NCBI GenBank assembly: GCA_028551475.1
Contig: CM052362.1
Coordinates: forward strand, 13,570,521 to 13,634,520
Direction: 5' to 3'
Source of the DNA: Casuarina equisetifolia
Taxonomy: Eukaryota > Streptophyta > Magnoliopsida > Fagales > Casuarinaceae
DNA length: 64,000 nt
The notes beneath the pieces were generated by a model. It saw only the letters and a program-made list of their open reading frames with translations, ran no database searches and was not told the DNA's origin. Shown one piece after another: positions 1 to 12,313 of the stretch. Each line of letters opens with the position of its first letter. Within the stretch, counting starts at the first letter, position 1. The translations under genes were made by a program, and so were the position numbers.

Positions 1-1178
1 TTAGACCAACTAATTACTAATGGTGAATAACTCTTAGAATTTATCTAACAAATCCAAATGATAGATGATAGATGATAGATGATAGATTAACTAATTAAAT
101 GTAAGAAAACTAAATACACAAAATATGTTAGAGCATATGATTTCACCATAACTATGAGGTATTAATGTAGATTATGTATGCTTACAAAAAGGATAATATC
201 TATGTGATGGCGGAACTTCCTAATTTATTTACTATCCTATGTCTAGGGATAGTAAACCTATTTAGTTCATTAATTCACTATATCTCTATACGTGAATTAA
301 AACAAATCAAATGCATTAGGATCTATAAGTATTTCAATTTACACCAAAAGCCACACAAACAATATGGTATATGTCTATCCATATTTAATTTGTGGTTACA
401 TATTATAAGAAGCAATTGCATATTATCTCCTGTTGGTCTCAAATATGCAAATCAAATCATTTAAGTGGTAGCTAATCACTTAAAAACATTAAACACAGTA
501 ACATGTAACTTCACATAAACAAAATATCTTATAAAATATAATAATCATAAGATTCATACCATTATAATTAGGTTACATCGTAGCTCTAACAAAAGTAAAC
601 TAAAACATAAAAAAATAATGAGGAAGAACAATAATAAGAAATAAAGAAGGCATCTTGAATCCAAGAATAAGAAATCTATCACCCTTTTTGTCTTCTTTTC
701 AAGAAAACCTTGAATTCTTGGCTTCTCCCTTGAGTTGTGCTCAATTTTCTCTTTCCCTTTCTTTTGCCTCTTCTCTTCTCTTAAATAGGGTTTAGGTTTA
801 GACCTATCTTCTATCTCAGTAGAACTGGGTTTTAGAGACCTAAAACAATTGGGTTTTGAACTCCTAAATTAATTAGGACTTGAATTCCTAACATGACTAG
901 GTTTTCTATTTATTTAGAAAACCCAACAACAATAGAAAATCTAATAACAATCATCCAAAGCCCAAGCCCATCTTGACTTTCTTGATCTTAATATTATGAT
1001 TTTGCTACACAATAAGCATTAAGTTCTCCATGTTTATTCCTTTTCTCCTTGCCTCCTTGTGCTACATAAACAAGATAAATTTGGATAAATAAAGAGGAGT
1101 TCAAATGTTTTCTCACAATTATTAAAGTTATTTATTGTCTAAAATAGATAAAATAACTCTATAAAAATAGAGTTATCA
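1..1178 (-). mobile_element. Athila-related LTR, left end outside window
   Basis: This stretch aligns by eye along nearly its whole length with the two LTRs of the Athila-type element at 6652-8046 and 15147-16542, with many substitutions and small indels. It ends with the same terminal block (AATAGAGTTATCA). No polypurine tract complement follows at 1179. It is therefore either a solo LTR or the 5' LTR of a minus-strand element lying to the left. It sits inside the gag relic of the Copia fragment at 1181-2062. The other boundary and any target duplication lie outside the window. It is an older or sister family member compared with the complete element. Confidence 0.85.
58..88. repeat. Short ATGATAG microsatellite
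   Basis: About four 7-bp repeats of ATGATAG lie near the left end of the LTR. The two complete LTR copies further right lack this expansion, so it arose locally by slippage. Confidence 0.8.
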
Positions 1179-1180
1179 AC

Positions 1181-1500
1181 AATGTAGTTAAAGTGTTCCA
1201 AGCTTCATTAAGAGTCTTAGTTAACCGAATACTCTCCAAAACTTCATCTTAAACAAAGGTTCTCAAAATATATAATGCCTTACTTGCCTTTACTTTCCAC
1301 TTCTTCATGGCATTCTCTTGAATTGGTGAGGTTACTTCACTCTTATTTGTTATCTCCTATAACTCATTACCTATTAAGTAGGCTTCAATACATGAACATC
1401 ATAAATTATAATTGTTCTTATTCAATTTCTTCATACCCGAAAAATGAACTACCCATCTCAGCCATTTCTTTTTTTCTTTTTTCTTTTACTTCTCCCTTGC
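1181..1500 (-). pseudogene. Copia gag relic (N-terminal part)
   Basis: Read on the minus strand, about 1440 down to 1181 gives a recognisable Copia Gag with several stops. An N-terminal NYxxW-like block with Trp codons mutated to stops is followed by a segment reading MKKWKVKASKALYIL, then a block resembling the family pattern of Ile-Arg plus EAWNTL. This is the capsid-like UBN2 region. The reading is cut at 1180 by the Athila-related LTR. The relic lies just downstream (minus sense) of a PBS and LTR, where gag belongs. Confidence 0.65.
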
Positions 1501-1689
1501 CTCTGAAACTATCTTTTTTTTTTCCTTAAACCACTAAAATCTTCCTTCACTGTTATCACCAAAATGATCTATTTCTCTACCAATCAATTTCTTTTTCCAC
1601 TAAGCAGTCCGTCAATCTTCACCAAACAACCTCTTTTTCCACTCCCTTTTTGTGATTTAGCAACACAATAACACCATAATAAACAATCT

Positions 1690-1703
1690 GGCTCTTGATA
1701 CCA
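1690..1703 (-). other. Copia primer-binding site
   Basis: On the minus strand this reads TGGTATCAAGAGCC, matching the 3' end of initiator tRNA-Met used by plant Copia elements. It lies 2 nt inside the LTR boundary at 1706. It fixes the element as minus-oriented with its 5' LTR at 1706-2062. Confidence 0.8.
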
Positions 1704-1705
1704 AA

Positions 1706-2062
1706 TGAAACATATTTCTAATCTTATATCACCACATAAGTTGCATCAAATCAACAACAAATGCATCATTACGACATCAAACAAGAAGAGAGTAAAGAAG
1801 ACTAACCTTAAGTGCGATTAAAAAGATACATTAAACAATACAAAAATTGTTCTCAAAATGGCACCCAAAACATCAAATAAAGAAGCATACACGGATTGGG
1901 TTCTTCACATACACATGATAGCTGCATAGTTTTTGCTGTCTCTCTAGTCTAACCATAACAAACCCTAGTATAATTCATAAGTAAAAGGACTAATATGAGC
2001 TTGGGCTAACCATAAATAAAATACAACTCAATGTGGGCCTAGTATTGATGTTAGGCCTTTCA
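1706..2062 (-). mobile_element. 5' LTR of a minus-strand Copia fragment
   Basis: A 357-bp LTR bounded by the inverted ends TGAAA and TTTCA. A tRNA-Met PBS follows on the internal side and the gag relic comes after it. The rest of the element should lie to the left, beyond the intruding Athila-related LTR and the window edge, so no second LTR can be compared. The flanking base group at 2063-2067 (TCTTC) would be its target duplication. Confidence 0.7.
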
Positions 2063-2389
2063 TCTTCGACCTTGCTGTCTGAGTGCTTTCCTACTAGTCC
2101 TGTTTTGTTCTTTGTTGCCATCACCTAAACATGTAAACTCTATCCTCTTCTTCTATCCTATGTGTGGCATCTTGTTCTTGTTCTAGCCATATTTAAAGAT
2201 CTCTTACAACACCCAAATCCATTTCTTCACCATTAAGTGCTCAGGACAACATCTCTTTCCTTTTGTCTTTTCTTTCTCATTATCATTCTGCTCATCTTTT
2301 CTCTAGAAACCAAATTGTTGAAAAGACAAAGGCCATAGAAAGCTTTAACTCATATTCCTTCATTCTATGTTTTCTCAATGAAATATTCC

Positions 2390-2581
2390 TTATTCTTTAA
2401 ACCATAGTTCTAGGTGATCCTTGTTTTGAAAGTAGAATTGACTACAATATCTCCCTTGGCCAACCAATGTAATTCCTACTCTATATTGTTGGGTATCTTG
2501 AATATTCAATTTTCTTATAATGGCTTCCTTCTCTTGTCTTCCTAGACCCTTTTCTTTGCTTTGTTTATCAAGGTCATCCAA
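2390..2581 (-). other. Unassigned 63-codon open frame
   Basis: This short minus-strand frame is basic and Lys/Gln-rich at its start and ends in an aromatic segment (QYRVGITLVGQ, then FYFQNKDHLELWF). It faintly resembles the N-terminal DUF4283 part of plant LINE ORF1. However, it lies downstream of the zinc-knuckle segment at 2702-3150, the wrong order for an intact ORF1. It may be a rearranged piece of the same LINE or simply chance. Confidence 0.25.
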
Positions 2582-2701
2582 TTCTTCTTGCCTTGACTCC
2601 TATTAAGTCCTTACCCAATCCTTACATTTCTTTCCACATGAATTGGAAGATCTTTATCTTTGGTAATGCTAGACAATGCACCAACCTCTACATCATGTAG
2701 C

Positions 2702-3150
2702 CTAAAAAAAAAAAATCTCCATCGAATTAACAAGAGAGTCTACTCCTTCACTTTCACCATCATCACCCCCACTATCATCATCATAATCACCATCACTATT
2801 ATTTGGTGATGAGCTTGGGGATGGACATTCAAAACCAAAATGCCCTGGCCTATGACATAGCCAATAGTAACCTAAATTCTTATAGTGACAATGCAAGGTA
2901 TGCCTTTCTAATTTTGTGACAAACCTAGTGGTGCATGGAAGCACCTTGCAAGTATTCACCAAAACACAGATTTGCACCAATAGCAAGCACTGTTGGGTGG
3001 GTGTTTCATCATCGAGTGACAAAAATTCTCCTAGAATGCTACCTATGGACCTAAAACATCTAATTCAAGCCTAAATGGGTGTCATATCTAATCTACCCAT
3101 GCCAACAAAAGTAGGCATCCATTTATAAATCACATAAGGGGCATCCTTAA
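2702..3150 (-). pseudogene. LINE ORF1-like fragment with zinc knuckle
   Basis: The minus strand from 3150 encodes a stretch typical of plant L1-type LINE ORF1 proteins. A DUF4283-like region (segment GSILGEFLSLDDET) is followed by a CCHC-type knuckle (WLCHRPGHFGFECP; the first Cys is replaced in this reading) and an acidic, Ser-rich tail. Stops interrupt the part before 3022. The fragment abuts the broken 3' LTR of Copia-A at 3150/3151, so LTR and LINE were joined by insertion or deletion. ORF1 proteins bind LINE RNA; this copy cannot be functional. Confidence 0.5.
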
Positions 3151-3247
3151 ACATAAAGAATACAAATTGTGTTTCTATACATTTATACAAGCTAATTGAG
3201 TTAGGCCTACACCCTTTCTAGTTTAAGGCCCAATGGTGCATTCAACA
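3151..3247 (-). mobile_element. Truncated 3' LTR of Copia-A
   Basis: About 97 bp that match the outer end of the 5' LTR (21690-21790) and finish in the same ATTCAACA terminus. Similarity stops abruptly at 3150, where the LINE-like sequence begins, so about 130 bp of LTR are missing. Confidence 0.8.
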
Positions 3248-3263
3248 CTCCCCCTCAAGCTAG
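3248..3263 (-). other. Polypurine tract of Copia-A
   Basis: On the minus strand this reads GCTTGAGGGGGAG directly before the LTR start TGTTGAATGC. It is the expected second-strand primer of an LTR element. Confidence 0.75.
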
Positions 3264-4249
3264 AGTATTTAAGTTGTACAAATCAAATACTCTAAGCTTG
3301 GATAACAAGTACTGGTGTGAACCACTAGGCAATGCCTTAGTAAATAAATCTATTGGTTGTTCCTTTGTATTTACATATTGAGTGCAAATGATGTCTTTCT
3401 ACAATTTTTCTCTAATGAAATAACAATCCACCTCAATGTGTTTCATTCTTTAGTGGAAGATCAAATCGGTAGCTATGTGATGAGCTACCTTATTATCACA
3501 ATATAATGGAACAGGATGTGGTACACAAACTCCAAGATCCTTAAACAAGCCAAGTACCTAAATTATCTTGTAAACTATATACATCATGACCCTATATTTT
3601 GACTTGGCCAAGGATTATGAAATGGTTGCTTGTTTCTTGGTTAACTAAGATATGAGAGAGTCCTTGAGCTTGATACAATATCCAATGACACATTGGTGTG
3701 ACATGGGATGAGTCACATAATTAGAGTCATAGTATGCATGAAACTCCTAACTAGATGATGATGAGAAAAACAACCCAAAACTTGGAGATTCCTTGATATA
3801 CTTAAGAACCCGCATGGTAGCATTCATATATGAATGCTTAGGTAAGTTGCCAAACTAATTGAGATGTTGAGCAACAAAGCTAAGATCTAGTCTTGTGTTG
3901 GTTAAATAAATTAATCTACTAATCAATCTTTGAAAAGACAAGCTATTCTTTAAAAAAGGGTCATCTCGTTGATGAGGATCCCCTTCATCATAATTTAGAA
4001 TGGTTAATTTCAAATATTGTTCCATAGGAGCAGCTAAAACTCTAGAACTAGCAAGACCTACCTCAAAAAGTAACTCCAAGGCATATTTATGCTAACTAAG
4101 GAAAATTCCTTTCAATGATCGTGTAATCTCAATTCCAAGAAAATATTTACATTGACCTAAATCTTTCATGTGAAACCTTAAATGCAAATATTGTTTCAAA
4201 TCATGGATAACAGTTAAATCATTCTTAATAATGAGAATGTCATCCACAT
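3264..4249 (-). pseudogene. Copia-A RT C-terminal half and RNase H relic
   Basis: Minus strand. The segment starts inside the RT catalytic box, with the Asp-Asp half at 4249-4235 followed by ILIIKNDL. It continues through a block reading MKDLGQCKYFLGIE (RT connection) and a block ending in DLSFVAQHLN. RNase H-like sequence with stops follows down to a C-terminal LFTKALPSG-like block near 3290-3350. The N-terminal half of the same RT lies at 17479-18100, on the far side of the nested insertions. It is not functional. Confidence 0.75.
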
Positions 4250-4588
4250 TGTTGGAATATATTTTAATATTATCAGAATATATTAACATTTTATTGATGA
4301 GAAAAATAGAATTATAGTATGTGAATATTTATTTATTGTTTGATTATTTATTTAATGGGATTTTATTAGAAAAATAATGATGGAACAATTATGCTAGAAC
4401 TTTAAAATAAAAAGGCTCACTTAAATGAGCCCAGCCTAGAGGCACATTTTAGTTTAGCAAGCTAGCAAGCTTGCAGGGCATGCGACCTAGTCTAGAACCC
4501 ATGAATCTATTCGCATGAGCCAGCCTAGATGCAGTCAAGCGCACATGGATTTAAACCTATGTGCATGACCTAGATCCAGGGTGCAATC

Positions 4589-6183
4589 TGTTGAAAAATA
4601 GGGTTTTGTTGTGACTAAAAATATTTTGGTAAATATAAATTCTTGAAATATATTTTTCATATATGCAAAAGAAAATTATAAGAAGTAAAAGGTTACAAAT
4701 TATAATATCAATTAATGATATTATAAAGTAATTGGGTTCCTACATTCCTTCATAAAACATATTCTTAAAATTTTTTTTGTGAAATATATTTGTGTATTAT
4801 GCCAAAAATATAATTGAATATTTTATTAAAAAATATGATACTTGGCTTTATGCAATTATAGGAACATGAGGAGCATTGATTCTACCTTGATATTAGTTCA
4901 AAGCTATGATATGTATTACACCAAACTATGAACTTTATAAAAGATCATATTTTTGGACCGTGTTTACATAATTGGACTATGGACCCTGTTGATTGGACTG
5001 TATTTATATGTTGGATCTTTTGTTATTGGACTGTTGTTCTATGATGCAGCCTAAGTTCACTATGGCCCGACCTTGCTGAAGGAAGCCTACCTACGCTCGC
5101 TACGGTGTTGTCTCGTTCATTAAAGGTGCACTCACTACGGTGTCATCTCACTTACCAAAGATACGCTTGCCACGACATTGTCTCACTTAATAGAAAGACC
5201 CATATAAGAGGGTTCTCGATCATTTTGCCCTAGCCGCTATTCTTTAGTATTCAGTGTCATCTTCGTTTTCTCTCAAGCGCCAAATCCTCAACGGAAGGAT
5301 TTTGGAGGAGCTTGGTTGTCAAAACGGTTAGATTGAAGCTCTGAGAAGTGATATGAGGTTGATTTGATGGATAGGTCACTATTCCTAACAGGAAGAAAGC
5401 TATGGTTCAAGTTTGATCTAAAAAGCTTTAGATATGCTCTCTATTTAAACGAGATGTATGCATGAAGATAGACATTGATGATCTACATCTATTTAAAGTA
5501 TTCTCTTTGTGAAGAAAATCTCTTAAGCTCACTTATTATTTGATTCAAGTTTGCTGATCTCTCGATGATCATAAAGGTTCGGTGATATTTGATTATTTGG
5601 CTTAATATTTGATTATATAATTGATTATAGCTTGTATAACATTATTTATGTGTTGATTACATTTAAAAATATTTTATTGCACATAAATATTAAGGAAAAT
5701 CTGAAACCCTAATTTACTCAAATTGGGGAATTTGTAATAGGAGCTTTGCATCTTGTTATATATATTTAAATAGCTTCTCTGATTAGCAATATCCCTTAAA
5801 CTAACATATTGTTTAGGGATTTGCTATTGTACATGATCTTTTGATCGTAATTTGTATTCAGACTTAAGAATTCCTTTGAGAATGAATTATTTGGATTAGG
5901 GAAAACGTGTTCTCCTAATCTAGTTAAGTAAAGGAGACTTCAATCGATTGAATTGAAGGAGAAAAGGATGGACATAGGACTCAAGGATTGAGTGCCGAAC
6001 CACCGTGGTAAATTGGTTCTTGGTTCTCTTGCTCTTTACTGATTTGAATAACTCTATTTGTTTGTTGCTTATTAATCCATCAATTGTTATATTATTTGGA
6101 TTAATTTTTTTTATCAAACAAAATCATCATATTGTTAGATTAACAATTCAACCCCCCTTCTTGTTAAGCCATAAAACCTAACA
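4589..6183 (+). mobile_element. Solo LTR (LTR-Y), 1595 bp, inside LTR-X
   Basis: Bounded by TGTTGAAAAATAGG at 4589 and AAACCTAACA at 6183, with a perfect target duplication CAATC at 4584-4588 and 6184-6188. It has no open frame of note, no PBS and no PPT. It carries a C6 run shortly before the right end, like LTR-X. It interrupts LTR-X, so it is younger. Strand is nominal. Confidence 0.8.
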
Positions 6184-6651
6184 CAATCTGTGTGCATGAC
6201 CCAAGTTTAGAAGCATGAGCCGCGTGTGTGACCTAGGTTAAAAAATGCAACCCACATGTGAGACCTGATAAAAGTGCACTTGATCCGTTCTCAAGACCCG
6301 TGTGACTTGTGCTCACTTGTGAGCCAGAAACACCCAGAATGACTGCAACTAGCCAGTAAAATTGACTACCAAAAATTACTCCATTTAAGTTGAAAAAGGT
6401 CTCATTTGAAAGTTGATAAAGAGGGGAACATTTTTTTGAAGAAAAATCAAAGACCTACTACTTAGAAGAGATTGATTTGGATAGATTAAGGAGTTTTTTT
6501 ATAGTTTGTGATCTAACTACTTAAAAGAGAAATTGGAAGCAAATTAAAGAGTTTCTAAAGTTGAAATTATAGGGCTTTTGAAAAGAAGAAGTTTATTTAT
6601 GAATTTATGAAGCACCCATAATGATTTGATTAAAGATTGAAAAGATCTTAT

Positions 6652-8046
6652 TGTTCGGTGAATTTTAGATGCAAGTGAACATGTCGAACAAGTAATATAA
6701 TGATGAGAAAAGTATCGTCCCACGAAGATTGGTGAATACTGAACTAATTAAGTACTAATGATAAATTAATCCTAAAATTTATCTAGCAAATCAAAATATT
6801 GTTGAAGATGAATTAAAATTTAAAATTTCTAAAACGAAAACTCAATACTAATTAAAAATGGATCCAAGTAAGAAAAATCAAGATGAGACACATGTTAGAG
6901 CTTCCGATTTCACCATAACTACTAGATATGAATTTCCATAGTTTATGCCTACAAGAATGATATTATCTATGTGATGGCGAAATTTCCTAATTTATTTACT
7001 ATCCTATGTCTAGGTATAGTAAACCTATTTAGTTCATTAATTCACTATATCTCTATATGTGAATTGAAACAAACCAAATGCATTAGGATCTGTGAATATT
7101 CCTGGTTTACAATAAATCTTTCGATCATCTTATCACCAAAAGCCACACAAATAACATGGTATATGTCTATCCATATTTAATTCATGGTTATATATTATAA
7201 GAAGCAATTGCATATTATTACCTTTCAGTCTCTAACATACACATCAAATCATTCAAGTGGTGGCCAATCACTTAAAAGCATTAAGCATAATAACATATAA
7301 CTCACATAAATAAACTATCTTGCAAAACATAAAACTTATAGGATTCACATCATCATAGTTAGGCTACATCTTCGCTCTAACAAAAGAAGTTTAGAACATA
7401 ATGAAATAATGAGGAAGAATAATAATAAGAAACAAAGAATGCATCTTGAATCCAAGAACAAGAAGTCTGTCACCCTTTTTGTCTTCTCTTCAAGAAATCT
7501 TGAATTCTTGGCCTCTCTCTTGAGTTGAATCTTGAATTCTTGGCCTCTTTCTTGAGTTGTGCTTAATTTCCTCCTTGGTTTCAACGACAACTTCTTTTCT
7601 CTCTTGCTTCCCCCTCTCTTCTATGCAGGGCTCCTCCTTTATATAGGGTATGGGATCTAGAACTTTCTCCTTATCCTAATAGAATTGGGTTTTGGATTCC
7701 CAATACAATTGGGTTTTAGACTTCTATATTAATTAGGCTTTGGACTCCTAATAGGACTAGGTTTTCTAATTATTTTAAAAAAACAATAACAATAAAAATA
7801 TAATAACAATTATCCAAAGCCAAGCCCAAGCCCATCTTGATTTCCTTCACCTTGATAATTTGACCATCTTTTGCCATATAATAAGTACCAGGTTCTCCAT
7901 GCTTGTTCTTTTTCTTCATGCCTCCTTATGCTACATAAACAAGACAAATTTAAGTAAATAAAGAGGAATTCAAATATTTTCTCACAAACATTAGAGAATT
8001 TATTATTTAAATTAGGTAAAATAACTCTATAAAAATAGAGTTATCA
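6652..8046 (-). mobile_element. 3' LTR of the Athila-type element
   Basis: A 1395-bp LTR from TGTTCGGTG to GAGTTATCA, followed on the internal side by the PPT complement. It differs from the 5' LTR by about a dozen base changes and one 1-bp indel by eye. A TATA-like TTTATATAGG lies at about 7640-7650 on the plus strand. Confidence 0.92.
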
Positions 8047-8063
8047 ACACCCCCAAACTTAAC
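8047..8063 (-). other. Polypurine tract of the Athila-type element
   Basis: The minus strand reads GTTAAGTTTGGGGGTGT immediately before the 3' LTR. This is the form common in Athila/Tat Gypsy elements. Confidence 0.85.
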
Positions 8064-9695
8064 ATTTTGCTAGTCCTCGAGCAAAAGTAATAATTTGCAT
8101 ATGCTTTAGGCAAAAGCCCTTTAAAAAAATTCTCCATAATTGCTCAACTTAACAATTCAAAGAAAAATATAGCTTTCATCTAAATACCACAATTGTTTTA
8201 TAAGATAAGATAGACTCTTAACTATGTTAACCACGTGTGTATGTGTGAGTCCTTATCTTTTCAACTATATGCACTCCAAATAGATCCATATTAATCTGCA
8301 ATTTCTCAAAATCTTTAACCAAACCTCATAGGTTTGCTTTTCATTCCTCTCTCCACTAATGTAGGCCAATCATCTAACCAAGAATCAATAGGACTTTTAT
8401 AAGCTTGTAATGTAAGGCTGGACTAGGGGTAAGATGAAAGTCATTTAGGCTAAATTCACCCATGAACACATTGCTTTCTAGGATCTAATTTGAGCTTTTG
8501 TCACTTCCTTTCTTTGCTTTTTTTTTTTCGCAAATGATCTTTCTATCACCATTTCTCTCATTCCTTTCTTCCCAAAAATACTTGATTTCACTTGGATTTC
8601 GACACTCACAAAAGTCACAATCATGCTTGCAATAATAAAGCAAGTAGTAGGACTAGAAATGTAATTATTATAATCTTATCTTGCTGATGACATCCAACTA
8701 CTATGCAAAAGCCAATTTCTAAACCTTGAGGCTTGAATTTGACAATAAGCAATAAGAGAATTCCATTCTTAGACAAATGTTGCATTTCCTTTCTTTCTTT
8801 CTCTTTTTTTTTTTTTGGCATTCACAAAAGCAACATATTATGCAACATATTATGCTACATAATCATTGCAATCAATATCCTTCCCATATAACATCCTTCC
8901 CCTCGACTTCTCTTTCACTCAAATAGACTTATATCCTAAAAATAACATGTTCAAGGGTGCGGGACGAAAAGATAATTTATCAAAGGCTCAAAGGTATATA
9001 TATGTGGGTGTCAAAATAAAAAAAAATGGATATAAATCAAGGCTCAGCGGGGTGACTGGGGATAAATAAATAGGGTTGGCTTGAAAGGCTCAAACGATCC
9101 AAAGAATGGCCTAAATCATTTTCTCAATTAGTTGCAGCCTAGGATTTTGCCTCAAGAGGAAATCAAGCAAATTCTAAGATCCGAGTGAGATCTAAGAAAA
9201 TCACATACTTCACATGAATGTTCTCTAGAAATACACACAATTTCAAAAATGAAGGACTTTTAGTGTTTAATAAATGGATCAACATAATCAGAATCACACT
9301 TAACTCACATCACAATTATAGGTTTGAACAAAATCTATGTCTTCCAAAGAATCGCCAAGAATTCACAATAAGGGATGTAATCATGACATAAGAATTTTTT
9401 TTTTTTAATCAGATTTAGGACAAAGGTTCTTTCCCTACCCCCCAAACTTGAATGAAGCATTGTCCTCAATGCAAAAAGAAAAGAAAGTAAAAATAAAAGT
9501 AAAAGGAATGAGAATACTCCCCTGATTGTAGGTCATATCCACATAGAGCTTTGAGGAGATGGTGGTGACAAAACTTCCAACAACAGAATGAACACAATGC
9601 TTGGGTTGCCTCCCAAGAAGCGCTTGTTTTATAGTTTTCAGCCAAACTATCTTCAAAGTTATTATTCAAGGAGGGAGAAGATCAAGGGTAGTCTT
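8064..9695 (-). other. Non-coding region between integrase and 3' LTR
   Basis: About 1.6 kb without a convincing reading frame. In Athila elements an envelope-like ORF often sits here. I see no long frame, signal peptide or membrane segment, so it is absent or decayed beyond recognition. Short frames at 8621-8821 and 9435-9656 look like chance. Confidence 0.6.
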
Positions 9696-10346
9696 CTACA
9701 TGTTAACTCCCTCGAAGTAAGGCTTCATATGCTGACCATTCACCTTAAATGTGCCTTGGGTGTCATTTGCAACTTCTATTGCTCCATATGGGAATACCTT
9801 AGTGACTATGAAAGGGCCAGACCATCGGGACCGCAATTTACCTAGAAACAATTTAAGACGAGAGTTATAAAGTAATACTTTCTGACCAACCACAAACTCT
9901 CTTCTTAATATGTGTTTGTCATGCCATCTTTTTGTCCGCTCCTTGTATATTTTGGCATTTTCATACGCCTCATCTCGCAATTCCTGCAATTCATTCAGCT
10001 GCAACAATCGAGTTTCACCTGCAGACTGCATATCAAAGTTTAAAAATTTCAAAGCCCAATATGCTTTATGCTCTAATTCTACTGGTAGATGACAAGCCTT
10101 CCCAAACACTAGCCTAAAAAGAGACATTCCAATTGGTGTTTTGAATGCTGTTCTATAGGCCCAAAGTGCATCATCAAGTTTTATTGACCAATCTTTCCTT
10201 GAGGCATTCACAGTTTTTTCCAAAATTCTCTTAATTTTCCTATTTGATATCTCAACTTGACCACTAGTCTGAGGGTGATAAGGGGTAGCAATCTTATGGG
10301 TAACCCCATACTTACCCAAAAGTGCTTCAAATTGTTTGTTGCAAAA
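9696..10346 (-). pseudogene. Athila integrase C-terminal half (shifted frame)
   Basis: Minus-strand frame continuing the integrase after a 1-bp frameshift. It holds the third catalytic residue of the D,D-35-E triad (Glu in the block [14 protein letters not shown] near 10244-10262), then [13 protein letters not shown] and [18 protein letters not shown]-terminal part rich in basic residues ends in a SRWSGPF block typical of Gypsy integrases. The stop is at 9696-9698. The frameshift lies at a short homopolymer (10343-10346) and would separate this half from the first two catalytic Asp residues. Confidence 0.88.
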
Positions 10347-11635
10347 TGGGTCCCTCTATCACTTATGATTGCCCTAGGAGTACCAAAACGGGTAAAAATA
10401 TTTTTCTTTAAGAATTTAACCACAACCTTAGCATCATTTATAGGCAATGCGACTGCTTCTACCCACTTAGACACATACTCAACAGCCACCAAAATATACA
10501 TATTTCCATAAGAAGGTGGAAAGGGTCCCATGAAATCAATACCCCAAACATCAAATAACTCACACACAATAACATTGTTTAGAGGCATCTCATGTTTCCT
10601 AGAAATATTTTCAGTTCTTTGACATTGATCACATGCAACTACATATGAATATGCATCTCTAAAAAGTGTGGGCCAATAAAATCCAGACTGTAAAACCTTA
10701 GCTGCAGTTCTGGTGGCACCAAAATGACCACCAGCCTCTCTAGCATGACAATGGTGTAGGATACTAGCCATCTCTTCCTCAGGAACACATCTCCTTATAA
10801 CCTGGTCTACACATACTTTAAACAAGAAAGGCTCTTCCCAAAAATAATGTTTGAGGTCAAAAAAGAATTTTTTTCTTTGTTGATATGACATTTCAAGAGG
10901 AAGAACATTACTTACCAAATAATTGACAAAATCAGCATACCAGGGAATTTGGATGGATTGGAGTGCAAAAATGTTTTCATCAGGAAATTCTTCCATAATT
11001 GGTTGAGCTTCTTCCTTCAGATTGGGAATTCTGGACAAATGATCTGCAACTAGATTCTCGGTCCCTTTCTTATCCTTGATCTCTAAATCAAACTCTTGTA
11101 GCAAGAGAATCCACCTGATTAACCTAGGTTTTGATTCTTTCTTTTCAAGTAGATACTTAAGAGCTGAGTGGTTAGAATAAACAATAACTTTGGAACCAAT
11201 TAGATAAGAACGGAATTTATCAAAAGCAAATACTACAGCCAAAAGTTCTTTTTCTGTTGTTGAATAATTTAATTGTGCACCTGATAATGTTCGACTGGCA
11301 TAGTAGATGGTCTGAAAAACTCAATTCTTCCGTTGTCCCAGAACAGCTCCTACTGCAAAATCACTAGCATCACACATTAGCTCAAAAGGTAAGTCCCATT
11401 CTGGTACTGCCATGATTGGTGCTGATATTAACTTTTCCTTTAAAGTATTAAAAGCCTGCAAGCATTCATCAGAAAAGTTATATTTCACATCTTTAACCAA
11501 CAAACTTGAAAGAGGTCTAGCGATTTTAGAAAAATCTTTTATGAATCGCCTATAGAATCCTACATGCCCTAAAAATCCTCTAACAAGTCTCACTGATGTT
11601 GGTGGGGGCAATTTTGCAATGACCTCCACTTTAGC
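10347..11635 (-). pseudogene. Athila RNase H and integrase N-terminal half
   Basis: Minus strand. The reading starts with the RT connection (block RLVRGFLGHVGFYRRFI), then RNase H (FELMCDASDFAVGAVLGQR and later [12 protein letters not shown]). The integrase zinc-binding region follows ([12 protein letters not shown] with CDQCQR). Last come the first two catalytic Asp residues of the integrase core, in [11 protein letters not shown] near 10528-10548 and IISDRGTHF near 10351-10371. An in-frame TGA at 11321-11323 interrupts RNase H, and the frame is lost at 10343-10346. These enzymes degrade template RNA and insert the cDNA; this copy cannot make them whole. Confidence 0.88.
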
Positions 11636-12313
11636 TCAATCAACCTCTAGTCCTTTTTTGGATATCTTATGCCCAAGCACTATTCCTTCATGCACCATAA
11701 AATGACACTTCTCCCAATTTAACACAAGATTAGTCTCCTCACACCTTTGTAAGACTTTTGCTAAATTATTTAAACAAATGTCAAATGATGAGCCAAATAC
11801 AGAAAAATCATCCATGAAAATTTCAATAAATTTTTCAACCATATCAGAAAAAATGGCCATCATGCATCTCTGAAAAGTTGCTGGTGCATTACAAAGACCA
11901 AAGGGCATTCTTCTAAAAGCAAAGGTACCATAAGGACAAGTAAAAGTGGTTTTCTCTTGATCTTCTGGTACAATGTGAATTTGATTATATCATGAATACC
12001 CATCAAGAAAGCAATAAAATTCGTGTCCTGCAAGTCTTTCTAACATTTGATCAATAAATGGTAAAGGGAAATGATCTTTTCTAGTGGCATCATTTAGTTT
12101 TCTATAATCTATACACACACGCCATCCAGTAACTGTCCTAGTTGGAATCAATTCATTATTGTCATTTCTTTGAACAGTCATACCTCCTTTCTTTGGCACA
12201 ACTTGCACAGGACTTACCTAGGGACTGTCTGAAATGGGATAAATGATCCCTGCATCAAGTAACTTGATTACCTCAGCCTTCACCACTTCTTGCATCTTTG
12301 GATTCAATCGCCT
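11636..12313 (-). pseudogene. Athila reverse transcriptase, three stops
   Basis: Minus-strand RT with the blocks [29 protein letters not shown] and MPFGLCNAPATFQRCM. The catalytic box is FMDD (near 11807-11818), a known variant of YMDD in this Gypsy branch. In-frame stops at 12218-12220, 11990-11992 and 11636-11638 interrupt an otherwise continuous frame. The first is explained by a single G-to-A or C-to-T change. RT copies the element RNA into DNA in the cytoplasmic particle. Confidence 0.9.

Noticed and set aside
8064-9695. Envelope-like gene of an Athila element
   Set aside because: I looked between integrase and the 3' LTR and found no long frame, signal peptide or membrane segment.
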